44,339 bases of DNA from Blakeslea trispora (GCA_025331445.1 JAIWNE010000179.1:1-44339), one strand, 5' to 3'; positions 19,770 through 33,500 are shown, counted from the first letter of the stretch. The notes: a model not told the origin generated them from the letters alone. Numbers and translations are program-made.

Positions 19770-22219
19770 GCAAAATCTTGTTTCTAGTTAATATATAATC
19801 ACACTTTTTTTTTGTTTTGTTTAATAAAGGAGACATTTAGTTGAAATAAAATCAAACATCAATTTCTATATCAATTGTTGTTTCAGTGTTAAAGAAAAAG
19901 CGATACTGGTTTCATTTAGGACTAGTTTTGCCTTATTGAAGCATTGGTTACAAGGTCACATGTGTTGACTTGGTAACTTAGTGATTGCTATGCATAGATA
20001 AAGCAGTAGTTTTTAGGGTAAGGCATAGCCACTTGAAGAAAAAGGCATTGTCAGCCCTACATTCATTCTTATAATATGCCGCTTGTAATAACTCTTCATC
20101 TTGCTTGTCACAAAATTCTTTTTTTGCCTGATCCACTGATGACAATTCAGAAAGATGAAATGCATGTAACAAGGAGATAGAATGGCAATCTATTACTCAT
20201 GCGATACTTGGATTGTGCGTTTGACTATCTTGCTAAAAGAAAGCATATACCATAAGGAGATATGCAACTCCCATTTCTGACACTTTTCCAATGAAATATT
20301 TTCGAGACTACAGCAATTAAACTCAACCATTCATAATGAGTATGTTAAATTAAATGAAAATGTCAAACATTTTCGGGACAATATTGAATGGAAAGCCTTT
20401 TATCAAAATAAGCTTTCACATAATCTCATTGGTTTGCTGTGAGCCAAAGGACTGGTCTGTTAGATCGAGGATGGAAGAAAGACCGACAGACATGATTTTC
20501 CTTTGTCTCGGTGTAAGCTTGCTCGGGTTCAAAGCAAACTTCTCATGGCATTTGACAGCCTTTCTTTTGATAATTGTTGCCAAAGAAATGTTTCAGCCAG
20601 GTACAGTAATGCTGTTGTGTTTGTGTTTTTTAAGGACTTGGAAAGAGTTGGGAAATCGGCTCGTTTCCTTTTGATGGTAGAATGACTCGTTGCCTTTTCC
20701 TCAAGAAGAGTTTGAATCTTCCTAATATACAATTCATGGTCAAAGGAGATCATTCTTAACTCTGAAGAGTGCTTTTCCCAGCAGCTCTCTTAGGAACCAT
20801 CGCAAAAGAAAAAACTCAAGTAAAGCCGATTGGAAACAATACCTTGAATAAAAAAAAAGGATAGTGATAAAAAGTCAACATCTTGAAACTCAAAGTAATA
20901 AACGTGTACATTGCTTAACTATCAGTACCCCACTAGCCATCTCTGCCTCCAATAGTACGCTGCTCCTCACCAAAATTTAAGGGATTCATTGACAGCTGGT
21001 TTATAGACAAATCGGTGATGTAATTTTCTCATAACATTCCTTTTCTCGAAAATAACAGATCGGAACAAGACAACAAAAGTGAGCAGAAACAAGTAAAGAT
21101 ACTCAATTGAATTGTTTTGATTACTTCAAGATATATATTCTGACTGTTTGCAATTGCATAATATTAAAAGAGAAAGGGTAAGTACTACCATATTCAGCCT
21201 ATCCGAAATACTAGTTTGTCAATCATATGCATTAGCTTGCGTCGACAGTTTTGACACTTGTTTTAATTATGGTCTACAGTTGTTGACATCTCTCTACTTA
21301 AATGTTTTGCCGGTCACTTAACAAAAAAAAAAAAGAAGGCTCAAATTTGTCTAGTGTAGATTTTTCAAAAGGATATACTGAGTCAGTTTCATCTTCTGAC
21401 TAGTTGTACGTTAAAGTCTTCTGTCTCAATCCTGTTTATAAAAAGAAATTCAAAAAGATGTTTGATGCTGCTCAGTATATTTATCAGCACTTTCCAAGTA
21501 ATCTGAATTGGTATATGTTGGTCGAGCATTTAGCTATATACTACACTTTTTTTATTTCCAAGAGCTACTAAAATAAAATAGCCTATTGCTGGTTTTACAA
21601 GAGGGATAACGCTTCCCTTTGTTTTTTCTTTCTGAATAGTACACATTTCGGAAAATCTTTTATGCCTTGACAAGGTCATGTATATGATGTAGTGTATTTT
21701 GAACGTTATCTTTTTCCTACTGAAAGCTTAAGCATTGGATTGTTTGCCTTAACAAGTCGATATGTTGATTAGCAAAGGTCATCAGTCACACGAAGTCTCA
21801 TAGAGTCAAACAATGAAGTTCTTTGAAATAAACAGATGTGGTATTCCCTTAGAATTTGACAACATTGACAATGTTTGTCTGAGAAGGACTTGTATCCTCT
21901 ATAAGGCAGGCTTTGTTGAACGAATGAAAATTGACAAACAAAAAACAAGCTGTCAAACCATGCTCCTGACAAATCAGATAAAAGTGAACACTTGTCCCTT
22001 TGAGTTTTCGGGTTTCAAAATTATGTTTCTGAAAATTTACGAATGATAACTGACAAAGATGTACCAATGAAATATCAAAATGAGAATGAAACCTGCCCTG
22101 ACTTTTAATGATGATGAAAAAACTATAAAAACCTAGCATGTGCTGAACCAAATATTCTCTTTTTTTTTATTATTAAAAGAGACATACCCCCTTTTTTCTT
22201 TTTTTATATATTATTTAAA
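19770..22219. other. long intergenic region without supported genes
   Basis: This 2.4-kb AT-rich stretch contains scattered short frames on both strands, including a 74-codon minus-strand frame listed separately. No RNA gene, element or clear repeat was seen. The last 60 bases form the pyrimidine-rich leader of the NDUFA4-like gene. Confidence 0.5.
20529..20753 (-). other. uncertain 74-codon frame, possible small or decayed gene
   Basis: The frame reads as a soluble, Lys/Leu/Ser-rich, largely helical peptide (YIRKIQTLLEEK, then ALLYLAETFLWQQLSKERL) and is less AT-biased in codon choice than chance frames nearby. Just upstream, in a different frame, a short reading frame starts MVPKRAAGKSTLQS and ends only a few bases before this ATG, and a CCAAT sequence lies further upstream. 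That pattern could reflect a gene broken by a frameshift, or coincidence. I recognise no family. Confidence 0.22.
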
Positions 22220-22543
22220 ATGGCTGGTCCCGCTGCTAACGCTGCTAAGAAGACTTTCTGGAGCATTTGGTACAAGCACGAAATTGTTCCTATTTTCGTT
22301 ACTGTTGGTGGTGCTTGTGCTCTTGCTGGTTACCATCTTGCCAAGCTCGCTAGAGGCCCTGAAGTTGTCTGGGACCGTGCTAACAACCCTTACCCTTGGC
22401 AAAACATTGATCAAGACACTCAAGTCAAGTACATGACTGTCAACCAAAAGTTCGACAAGAAGTAAGTTGATTGTTGGATAAACAATAAAACATGTGATTT
22501 TGACATTTTCTATAAAAATAGGTACTCTCGTGACAGATTTTAA
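22220..22543 (+). CDS. NDUFA4: NDUFA4 / MLRQ-type respiratory-chain subunit
   Basis: Two exons, 22220-22461 and 22522-22543, with a 60-nt intron (GTAAGT...ATAG), give 87 residues. The second exon encodes only the last residues (YSRDRF). A single membrane helix (about residues 24-45, VPIFVTVGGACALAGYHLAK) is followed by the family motif WDRANNPYPW and a C-terminal YMTVNQKFDKK, matching the layout of NDUFA4 (WDRNNPEPW). The protein sits in the inner mitochondrial membrane; it was named a complex I subunit and is assigned to cytochrome c oxidase in mammals. Strongly biased codons (GCT, AAG, GTT) suggest high expression. Confidence 0.88.
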
Positions 22544-22931
22544 ACAACTTGATCAAAACAACAAATACACACAAATATATCTAGAACAATAGTAATTATT
22601 TTTTCTTTTTTTCAAGGGCCAACAAACCCGGTAGAAAAAAAAAATATTTTATGAATTAAACAATATTATTCGCCAAATTCAAGAAAGATTTAATGATAAA
22701 ATCCAAGAATTTTAAACTCAATACGAAAGTGAGTTTAGAGCCCAAAGTTTTCATTTCTGTTACATTTGTAGTCCCCAGTTTACCCAGAGATGTTGAAAAT
22801 AACCTATTCAGATGCTTATGATCGATTTCTTTTGTTACTATTGATATACACAAAAGACTACAAAGCCGATAAAAGCATACTTGAAAAATGGCATGATAAA
22901 GATGAATGATACAACAGCAAAAATATGTTTA
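22544..22931. other. convergent intergenic region
   Basis: It lies between the 3' ends of the NDUFA4-like and DRS2-like genes and is AT-rich, with AATAAA-like and A-run sequences suitable for 3' processing. No gene is seen. Confidence 0.55.
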
Positions 22932-25900
22932 TTATCCTATAGGTTTTTGTTGAGTAGTATCATACATGCGAATAATTCTAGACTGATCATTTTCATTTTG
23001 AGTAAATGCAAAACCACGAGATTGCTTGAGCCGTTGAATTTTGCGTACTTTGTTGACAGCACGACGGAAGCGATCCATACGAGGTCTGTAGTCTGGAATA
23101 TTGTACTTTTGAATTTCTTGAATATAGTGATAGCTTTGAGGTCTATACATGCGTTTTAAACTATACAAACAGATGAGCAATTCATTTTCTTGATAAAAAA
23201 GAAAACCTACTATTTCCAAAGATAATCTCTCAAGATACATCCTAATGGGACAACAATGATAAAGAGCCAAAAGTTGACATTGCCAAATAGTAAAGGAATA
23301 ATACCATAGTATTCCATAAAAATCTCCATAGGTACTAAAGGCCCAACATAAGCTACAAGTGGCAAAAAGATAAACCAGATCAAAAATGATCCAGGAATAG
23401 CAATAATGGTATATTTTGTCCAAATGCTACAACAATAGATGTTTATCTCCAGTAAATATGTGTTTCATGAATACAACAGGGCTTACTTACTCTGTAATCA
23501 AAGCTGCTTTCCACAAGATAGTAGCTAACGTTGCTGTAAAGATGGTTGTACCAACCCACCATTGACCTCCAGAATATCCTGCTTTAAACACAGAATCATC
23601 CATAAAAGCAGCCATACCAATGAAAAACAAGAGAGCAGAATGATAGACAGCATTTACAATCCATCCCCAAAACCGTTTTTGGTTAAAAAATTCATTCTTT
23701 TGTCCGAGAATATACATCTGAGGATACTTGTCAAGTAATCTTGCAGATGCAAATTGATCGAAAACACCTATCGCCATAGGGGGCAAAAACGTAAAGATAA
23801 CATTGAAGCATGACATGGTCCAAGATTCATATAACGTTTGACCAGAGAAGCCATTGAAAATAGAATACTATGGATTGTAAGTAAGTAAAAAAACTACCAA
23901 ACATCATTATTTAGAGGATAACATACCCAAAATTGAGTCAAGTAAAGAGCCACATTCTTGTAGAAATAGAAAAAGATCATTTTACTCAACCGTTGATAGG
24001 CCCAGGCACCATGTACCAACAATAGTTTTTTAAGGAATCGGAACTGGGAAATAGCAAAATCTGCACTTCTAGCAGCCTGTAAACCTTCTACACCACTGAT
24101 ACCTATTCCCACATGAGCAGCCTGAATCATTGACACATCATTTGCACCATCGCCAATAGCTAACAAAATGGACTTGGAAAACTTCTTGACTACCTTCACC
24201 ACAAGGGCCTTTTGTAGAGGGGAAACACGACAACAGATAACAGCTTTGCACCGAGTGGCCAAATCATAAAAGGTTCTTTCAAGATCCTTTTCTAGTGCAA
24301 ACGTTAATGACTTGCCTTCGATAACAAATGCAAGTGGCTAATGCAATGTTAATTTCTTATAAAAAAGGGGAGACTTTGTATTGACTTACTTCCTGTTGCA
24401 TGTGTTGCTCTTGTGTTACAAGTTGGGCAAGTTTCTCTTCCATAAAGGACTTGGTAGACATATGATCCTCTTGATCACATATCATAAGATCCATTTCCTC
24501 TGTCAATAATTTACAACTATAGCCTATATTGATGGCTGTTTCCTGTCGATCGCCAGTAAGAACCCACACTTTAATATTAGCTTCATGCAGTGTATGGATA
24601 GTATCTGGCACACCATCTTGTAGCTTATCCTCAATGGCTGTAGCGCCTAGCAAAAGCATATCCTTTTCAATCAATTCTGCAGCATCATCCAATTCTTGAG
24701 CACGATCGACAAGCGTTGTAGATGCTTTTTCATAAACTGCAGACCATTCTGCATACTCTTCAGTACTGATCTCTCGCATAGCAAAGCACAATGTTCTTAA
24801 GCCTTCACTAGCATATGCCTATATCGAGATAGTTTTAGTTACATCAGTTTTAATAAAAACACTCTTTTTTCTTCTCCTTTACCTCTAGATGTTCTAAAGT
24901 GGGTGTGACGAAAGGATTGCTTGTTGATAAACGCTCAAGGATGACAGTATCAGCACCTTTACAGTAAAGCTTGATGCGACCATCAGGGCCCTTGATGACA
25001 ACAGACATACGCTTTCTAGTAGAGTTAAATTCGCAAACGTTCAGAATCTGATATTCCTCTTCTATGCCTTTACGACGGCAGATAATAGAATGAGGCTTAC
25101 GAGCTATGAACTCATAACCAAACACATTGTTGGCGCCATTCACAAGTGCACCTTCATCAGGAGAAGATGCCTGATATACAATTTTCCCTGTCTCTTCATT
25201 TGTTTCAGGAATTACAGTGTGGCAAGTCATAAGTGAAGTCAAAAACTCATTGATGATGGTCTGATTTTGAGATTTCTCTAAATGTCCCTCTAGCTGTTTG
25301 AATGAGTACTGCCCTTTAGCATCATGATCAGATACAGGTCGCTTGTCAGGATCAGGTGATGAAGCATACGAAAGCCCACTGATAGAGCATTCTCTGAACT
25401 CCATTTCGTTACACGTCAAAGTACCAGTCTTATCCGAAAAAACGTATTCTACTTGTCCTAATTCTTCAATCAAACTACTGCTTCGAGCTACAGCTGGTGT
25501 ATCGGTTTTCTCATAGTATATATCCAAATCGTTGTCAATCATGGATGCTTGTACATATTTTACAATTTCCATGGTTACCATCAAACTGTAGTTGGTTTGA
25601 AATCGACTGATCAGATCAGACATGCAAAATATGTTTGACACAACATACCTGATAGGAATGAAACTGTTGTATAAAATCATAAAGGTAAGGATATTGTAGC
25701 CGAATTCAGAGACAAGTTCGGATGAAGGTAGCATCATGTAATTCCTGTTTGCACTATCTCGGACCTTGAACCATCGTCGTCACTTTAGTAAAAAAAAAAA
25801 ACTTTCGTTATGCAAATAAAAAAGGATAACTTACAGACATTGCATAACTTCCAGCAGAACATAAAATACTCATGGTGACCAACATACCAAATAGATATAA

Positions 25901-27417
25901 AATATTTCTATTGGTTTTGCGAGTAACATTAGAGGCCTTTGTAGGCTTTTTGCTTGAATTCAGCATAAGTTTGGTCTCATGCCCTGTAAACACAACAAAT
26001 CCATAGATCCAACTTGTATTTCTCAATTGAGCACCTCTTAAGAGTAGCATGTTGGGATCTAAAGGGAAATCTTTTTCTTTTCCTAATCCAGCATCATGGC
26101 ATACTGTAGACAACGTTCCATCATAGTTATAGAGCCTGTTGTTAGGTTGCTCTGATTTGATGGTGCCAGTGAGTGTAGAGAGCTGGGTGGGCGATATAAA
26201 TGAGGCAGTCTCTGGCAAAGCCTGCTTGATTTTTAAGTTAACTTCACCATCCAGGTTACTTGTTTCAATATAACAAAGACCTTCTGGCTCAGAACTACTG
26301 AGTAAAATCAAGTCTGCTGGAAAAAACTGGGAATTTTCGATTCGACAGATATCTCCCACTTTTAATTCTCGCCAAGATTTTTCGACAAATTGTGATCCAT
26401 CATATACTTTACATTTTCGAGAATTCAGCTCTCTATCAGATCTGTGAACACCCTATAGGAATGGTTTAGTGGGATGTTGTCTTTTAACTTATTTATGATT
26501 GCAACTATATATTTTGTAATGTAGATACTTGCAAAATCCTCTATCATTTCTTTGATGGCAGTAATCAGTAGTACAATCACCAATGGAACAAGCGTTGTAT
26601 ATCTTGAGGTTGGAGAGATATTAGGAATTTGCTAGTGACATTGCTTTCGTTATTAGCAAGCATAGAATATGATTGTCTTGAATGCTTACTTGGATACCAG
26701 AAATGAACAAAAAGAAAACGTTTGCTGATTTGCTGAATTCTTCATATAAAAACTTTGGAAGAAATGTAAAAGCATTGTATTTTGCAGTAGAAACACTATT
26801 TGATATAAACTTCTGCTGGTCGTTTAGAGTTTGATTGTTGATATGAATGATGCGTGGAGAGTTGTCTGTTGCACGTTTCTTTCGCTGAAACAAACCAGAC
26901 AAAGCTTCTTTCAAGTTACTTTGTCTCTTTGACATCTGTTTCTGCTGTTTCTTTTTTAATGTAGATCGACGAAAGACTTCCTGTGATGCCTGTGGATGTA
27001 GTTCGCTGTATTCTTTTCCATGTATTGGGGACTGGGGTGATATTTGTTCTGTTACATGTGGTTGCTCCAGCATTTCTGTTGATTCGTTTACAGTGAAGGA
27101 GGTGTTGGGATTGTGACTAATAGAAGAAAAGGAGTAGTCATATTTGTCGTTTAATCTGGCAGGCAATGTATTGTTGAGCAGTCCAATACCCTCTTCAAAG
27201 TCGTCCGGTATTGTTCGACCATCGTCCGAAGACCACCCTAAAGAAGAAAAGTTGTGTAAAATATAAAAAAAAAAGATAACTATGTTGAGTCAAGGCTACC
27301 TGTGTTATATGTGCCTGTCTTCTGTAGAGCGGGACTGGGACGCGCTTGACTTTCTGTTGGTTGTTGTTGGTAATCGTTCAATGAGGAAGACGAAGCAGGA
27401 TTGTGTTTAGGGTCCAT
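22932..27417 (-). CDS. DRS2: P4-ATPase phospholipid flippase, Drs2/ATP8A type
   Basis: Eleven minus-strand exons: 27300-27417, 26690-27237, 26533-26631, 25835-26452, 25649-25764, 24883-25585, 24390-24818, 23927-24337, 23491-23867, 23211-23426 and 22932-23160; introns are 50-80 nt and the product is 1287 residues. All P4 landmarks occur in order: TM1-TM2 (about 205-250), the actuator motif as DGEV (323-326) where DGET is canonical, PISL in TM4 (498-501), phosphorylation site DKTGT with Asp551, KGAD, the hinge motif GDGAND (939-944) and a membrane domain of six further helices. The C-terminus carries GFAFTQ (1261-1266) and RIIRMYDTT, matching the autoinhibitory tail of yeast Drs2. Drs2 flips phosphatidylserine to the cytosolic leaflet in the trans-Golgi and needs a Cdc50-type subunit. 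The 220-residue N-terminal extension is Ser/Gln-rich. Intron 3 is GC-AG; intron 4 skips an early AG that would give an immediate TGA. Confidence 0.95.
26453..26532 (-). other. GC-AG intron in the DRS2-like gene
   Basis: The intron starts GCAAGT and ends TATAG. Joining TTT to GGTGTTCAC keeps the frame and restores exactly the residue spacing of Drs2 between the TM2 end (KEMIED) and the SDREL segment. No GT donor nearby gives the right frame. Confidence 0.75.
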
Positions 27418-30400
27418 ATTGTACAGCGCAAATAAATAATTGTGGGTTAATTGTACAAATGTATAGGAAGGGCACGTAGAAACTTTTTTTTTTTAGTACC
27501 GAAAGAAAAAAAAGAGAACAAAAGGAGATGGAAAGGGGGAGGTAAAATTAGGGGGGAAGTAAAAAAAGTGTTTATCACCGACTATTCAACAGATTCTATG
27601 ACTTTCAAGTGGAAAAGAAAAAAGAAAAAGAGAACAAAAACCAAAAAAAACAGCATCTTTTTTTTTAGGTCAAGATCTAGGCCTTTTATGGGGCTGATAA
27701 AAGCGTACAACAATAAGCTATAAACAACAGTTAAAGTCATGAAGGTTTATTGTCACATTTGTAGCGCAAAAAATAATAATAATCAAAGAGTAAGAAGGAA
27801 GTAAACTAGCCTATGGCTTATACTTGATTCGACTCATGTGCCTGAAACAGTTGTAAAAAATCACATTTGAACTTTTTTTCACACTTTATCATACATGTAC
27901 CAAATAAAAAGTGTCCTCAATTCATTTTAAAATAAAAGAAAATGAAAAAAAAAAAAGACCTAGAGACCCGCCCAATTAATTGTTTCTCTGATATTAAATC
28001 TTTTGAAACGCAGTTAATATCATTTCTGTCAGATAGAATTTATTTATAGTACTAACATTGCTGAGGAAATTAGGGGTCATGGATACCAAGTAACAAACGT
28101 AAATCAAATCTAAGAAAAAGTCCTGTATCAAAGGTAGCAAACTGATTTGATTGCATTGCTGATATAGAGTATGAGCTTTATGTGGAAACAATATAAGCTA
28201 GTCTAATCAACACTCTCTGGAGAAGAAGTTGAGCATGATAACTTTATTGTTTACAAAAGATGTTTTGATGCCAAAGTTATGGGTTATGTTGTATTCAAGA
28301 AATATACTTGTCTCTATGATGTTCTGTTTCCATGAACCAATTATTAGTATTTTGCATGAGCAAAGATTAAAAAAAAAAATAGTCGCACCAAACTGACTGT
28401 ATCAATTCATCACCTGTCTTTTTATGAATCCAAGGTTGCACTGAAGAAAGAGTGCCACAAAAGGCTTAAAAAAAAGAATTATTATATAAAAAAGAGCAGA
28501 CACATGACATAGCAAAAGGCTTGATTGAGCTAAAACCATAAAGAAAAAAAAAGGGAAAAGACAGCGAGTAAGGATGTTGGCTATCTACTTGGTTTCAACT
28601 AGAAATACAATGTTAAATGTTAGCATTGAAAGTATGCTGATTTCAGGTATCCTTGAGGTGTATAAGCCTCAAATGCTATTTTGGGATAGAAGAAAGCTTG
28701 CATAAGGTTATGTAAAGAAAGAAAGAGAGAGTGAAATAACTGAGCACATGATACTAGGTGCACGGACATCAGAGGTATAATCCTTCATATATTTTTTTTT
28801 AGCCTGAGAAATCGTAATAGTAAGTATCGTACAGAATTTTAAAAGCATTCAAGTAATCAAAATTTCTCAAGGGTTCTCTTTACAGATATAATGTACAAGA
28901 AAAAAAGCAGTTGGGATTAAGCACTGTGAAGTTTTGTGGCTTCATTGAATTCTGCTCATATGCAAAAGATATAGTAACAAAACTATTGATATTGGGCTTA
29001 ATTTAGAGTAAAGAGAATATCAAAGTCGATAGGATGGTCATAGCAAGAAAGAAAATTGATTTTACAAACTAAATGGTGTCCACTCAATACTTTCAGCTAT
29101 GCTTAATTCAATAGTTTTCCTCTATGGGTAGTAGTAATGACCAGTTAAGTTTCATGGCAGCTTCATACTGATAGACAAACAACGGACGCAGAACTTCATA
29201 TGGCAACACTGATCAATGGTGTGTCCTTTATGGACATAACCAATGTCTTGTTACTTATGCACTATCATTTTGACTCAATAGATGGACTTTTTATAGGCTC
29301 GCTAGTTTTCAATTTAAGAATGAGAACAATTACAAGGAACTTACTCTGTGCATTTCAGTTCTTGCAGTTTAACACTGTAGATTTGAGTTTTACTAATAAT
29401 TTCAATTGTCTCTGAATTTATCTCGCTAAAGTAAGCAAGACTCTGATTTATACTATTAAAGCTATTTCTACTACTTCCAACCTTGCGCAAGAAAATCATT
29501 TATGTTTTTCTGTTTTTGAGACCAAGATATAAAAAGCTTATTAAAAGAAAAAAGACAGGATGTATAAACATAGAGGCAAATGTCCTAATCAGGAAACTGT
29601 GACATGTTGAAGCAAAATTCAATTAATAACAAAAAAAATAGAAAGAGAAAATGAAACAAAATTGGTCTGTGCTTTAGAGCTGAAGGGCTTGATCTTAAGG
29701 GAGCAAAACATGCATATTGATGTACATTCTGAGGCAGAAGTTTTCGTATTGTCTTTTGATAACATAAACATGAGCAGATATACCAATATGACAGTTATAA
29801 TCTGGTGACTGTGAACAACACACTATTTGAAAAAGGGGGGCCACTAGAACTGACTCAGCAAACATATATCATACTATACACTACATCAAAGATAGAGGCC
29901 ATACAGAAATACAAGCACCTTTTTGTTACCATTTAAGAAACGAATGCTAATAATTGAAATTAAATTCAAACATCTTCTCAATTGCAAGATTCAGAAGTAT
30001 TAGGATGTTGTGTGATGTCCTTTTGCATCTAATGAAATGCATATTATCAAATTTAAACAATATTGCATATAAATGTGTGGAGCCCATTCTCTATTTTGAT
30101 AGGTAAAATACCTGAATGCGAGGTAAATTAATTTCAGACTATCTGTTCTTTAAATAGATTTACAATTGTTGTCAGGGCACTTTTGATAGTAATCCTGTGT
30201 GCAATACCATCCTTCTCTTCCAAAGATGAGTACTTTGCCTTCTTTTTTTTAAGCCTGAAAGAGTCTGTCTTTTAATGGCAGAGCCTTTCTGTTGATCTGA
30301 TAAACCCGTTATGTGGAAGTCATCCAGATACAAGGCGGGGCCGCAGAATTAATTAACCGGTGTTGTCTTCATTTTCCATGAACAATTGTAGAGAACTTTA

Positions 30401-30588
30401 AATTAACGCATGGTTGTGTGACAACATTCGGACTTGTTTAAATTCATATAATTACCTCTTGATAGAAACTATATTTTTTCTATCTTTTACTTTTTTTTTC
30501 ATTGTTATACTCTCCTTCAATTCCATTCCATTCCTTTTTTTCATTATATACCTTCAACTTTGATTTTTAAAAATAACATTCTAGAGCT
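27418..30588. other. long divergent intergenic region, DRS2 / RhoGAP
   Basis: This 3.2-kb AT-rich stretch separates divergent genes. No frame has a recognisable domain; a Lys-rich frame at 27451-27723 comes from A-runs and one at 29200-29415 appears random. I saw no repeat, element end or RNA gene. The last 120 bases are the T/C-rich leader of the RhoGAP gene. Confidence 0.5.
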
Positions 30589-33500
30589 ATGATTAAAAAA
30601 GACATACAAAAACCAAGACTTACTGAAGACTACAAAATGAAAAGCGAACAATACTTGGAAGTGATTGAAGCACAAAAACTTATCATAAAAAGACTCCAAA
30701 AATCAGTGGTTGTTCTCAAGCGAAAAAACGAGGTTTTGGAGAAGCAGAATCGGGAGCTTCAAAAAAGCTACACAAATACATCACAATTTGACAATGGTCT
30801 TGTGTCACATCAGCAACATCAGTCTGAGGTTCTTCAACATCCTCTTGATCAACAAACGCTTAATATAAATGAAGCAGTTAGTAGCGTTGCTCCTACTACC
30901 TCCAAATCAACACCTATATTGCCACCAAAATCCCCATTCCGCCAGAATCATGAAGCTATTCAAAAGCTTCCAAAGCCAAGCTCTCCAAGACGACCACCTG
31001 TTTTGAAACTTGCCAAATCCAATTATACCTCTTTGCATCAAAACATCTCAGATATCCAAAAGCAGCAGCTTGAAACCAATGCCATAACCTCTCCTGTATA
31101 CCAGCCTTTTAATAATGCATTATCTGATCCTTCACTTTCCTCCAGTTCTACATCCAGTAGCTCGGCTGGCAATTCGCCTTTGTTGGAGTCTGATGTTCAA
31201 CTATCTAATTCTCTTCCAAAACATGTTTCAAATGGGTTGGTTTCTCCAAGATATTCAGCTGCACCTAAATCGCAAGTGAGCAGACAAGTCCAACGAGAGC
31301 CTCTTCGTCACTCAACCAATAGCACCCCTTACATGAACGAAAGTAAGTCAGAACCCTCTACGCCTGTAAAGCCTAGAACTCCTCGCTTTGACTCGCTTCT
31401 CGCAAGTGGGTTCCAATCTTTAGCTGCAGAGAACAAGACCCAGGTACCTGACGTTAACGTAAAGGTGGTAAGCTATAGTCTCAAGACATGTCACCGAGGA
31501 CGAGAAGCCTCTGTGTTCACTATCGGCTTGTTCCGAAAAGAAGACTCGACTGAAGTATGGAGAGTCGAGAAATCCCTTTCTGACCTTATTTTGCTCGACA
31601 GTTCCGTAAGTCTATCATTATTTTATTCTCAATTAATTTGTGATTTACAAACTCATTCGACTACTGTATAGTTGAAGCAAAGTAACCCAGCCATTGCTTC
31701 TCATATGAAACGCTTGCCTGAGAGATCCCTATTTGCATCACATGCTCCTGCAAAAGTTGATGAAAGAAAGGTAAATCAATCAACACGATTCTCTTGACCT
31801 GTTTACTTAGCTTTGTCAAATAGGACATGATTGAAGAATATTTACAACAAGCAATTACATTGAAATCCAGCGATTCACAGCCATTATTACAAGACTTTTT
31901 GAGTTCCGATAAAATTCAATATTTGCCAATTACACTAACCAATGTAAATAATTTTTTATCTTTTTAAAAGAGAAGAGAAAGATATCGCTTACTGATACAC
32001 TTGTAGGATATTCGAATCAAGCAAGGCTATTTAACAAAGAGAGGAAAGAAGATTGGCGGTTGGAAAGCAAGATATTTCGTGCTTGAGAGCACTGGTGTGA
32101 TGAAATATTATGAGAGTGTAAATTCCAGAATACAAATTCTAATTGATATTTTTAAACTAATTGACTACCGACTTCACTTTAGAAAAATGGCACATTTATC
32201 GGTACTATCAATTTATCTGATTCTCAAGTCGCATCGCAAGTTCAATTCGACTCGGGTAACAACAGTACTTACAGACACGCATTTGTTATATTTGACAAGT
32301 CAAATGACAACGCCAACAAGCATATATTTTGTGCTGATTCTGATCAAGAACGAGATTCATGGATCGAAGCTCTTTTTCCTTACACTAGTCAGACAAGTGT
32401 GCCACAAGATATCATTGATCACTGCTTTTCCGAGGACAAAGGAATGGATCAATTCTTTTCTGAACCTTTTTCAGTTGAAAATAGCGAGAATCAGATACTG
32501 TCTCCTCCTCCTCCTCCTCCTGCCAAAGATACTGTTTTAGATACTATTAATCGACAAGCATCAGTTTTAGCTAATAACACCAAGAGCAATTCTACCGAAA
32601 CTGGCATATTCAAGACTCTCTCAAGCGAGAGCTCAGGCGCATCATCGGATGAAATAAACGAAGACAAGAAACCAAAGCAGAAAGCAAACCGACGTAGTTT
32701 CTGGTCAAGAAAGATGTTTAGCAGTACACCAGCAAACGATACACTACCCCCTATCTCTCCTCAAAATACCACATATGATTACAACCACATTCAAGCACTA
32801 ACCGATCTCGAAGAAACTCGTGGCGAAAAGCAAGTGTTTGGCATTCCCTTGAAAGATGCTGTTGCTCTGTCTCGTATTAATGATAATTACGATTTACCTG
32901 CAATTATGCATCGATGTATCGAATATTTGGAAGCAAAAGAAGCTCTGTTTGAGGAAGGTATCTACAGACTGAGTGGAAGTTCTGTAAAAGTGAAGACTTT
33001 GAAGAAAAGGTTCAACGATGGTGAGTCAATCACATGAGTAAACTGAAGAAAAAAAAAAGTCTAATGATTATCCTTTTTCCTTCATGAAGCTGGTGATGTT
33101 AAGCTTTTAGAAGACGTCAACGAATATCATGATATTCATGCTATTGCTGGCCTTTTGAAAATGTGGTTAAGAGAACTCCCCGAGAATATTCTCACTGAGG
33201 CTGCTTTACCTGGTTTTCTTAGCAGCATGCGTAAGTTTATCTATCACTAAAAGCAAAAAAAAACATGTTACTCACCATAATTATAGATAAAACTGATAAG
33301 CAAGATCGTTTGCGTGAAGTCAGACGACTCATTTCTCTTCTTCCATCAGAAAACTACACGTTGTTGAGATCGCTTTGTGCACACTTGATTCGTGTGATTG
33401 AGCATTCTGAAAAGAACAAAATGACGTTACGCAACATTTGTATTGTCTTTTCTGCAACTTTAGGTATCCCTTCTGCAATCTTCACTATGCTTCTAGTTGA

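Noticed and set aside
27451..27723. 90-codon Lys-rich frame beside the DRS2 start
   Set aside because: It is produced by A-runs in the promoter region; low complexity and no homology-like pattern.
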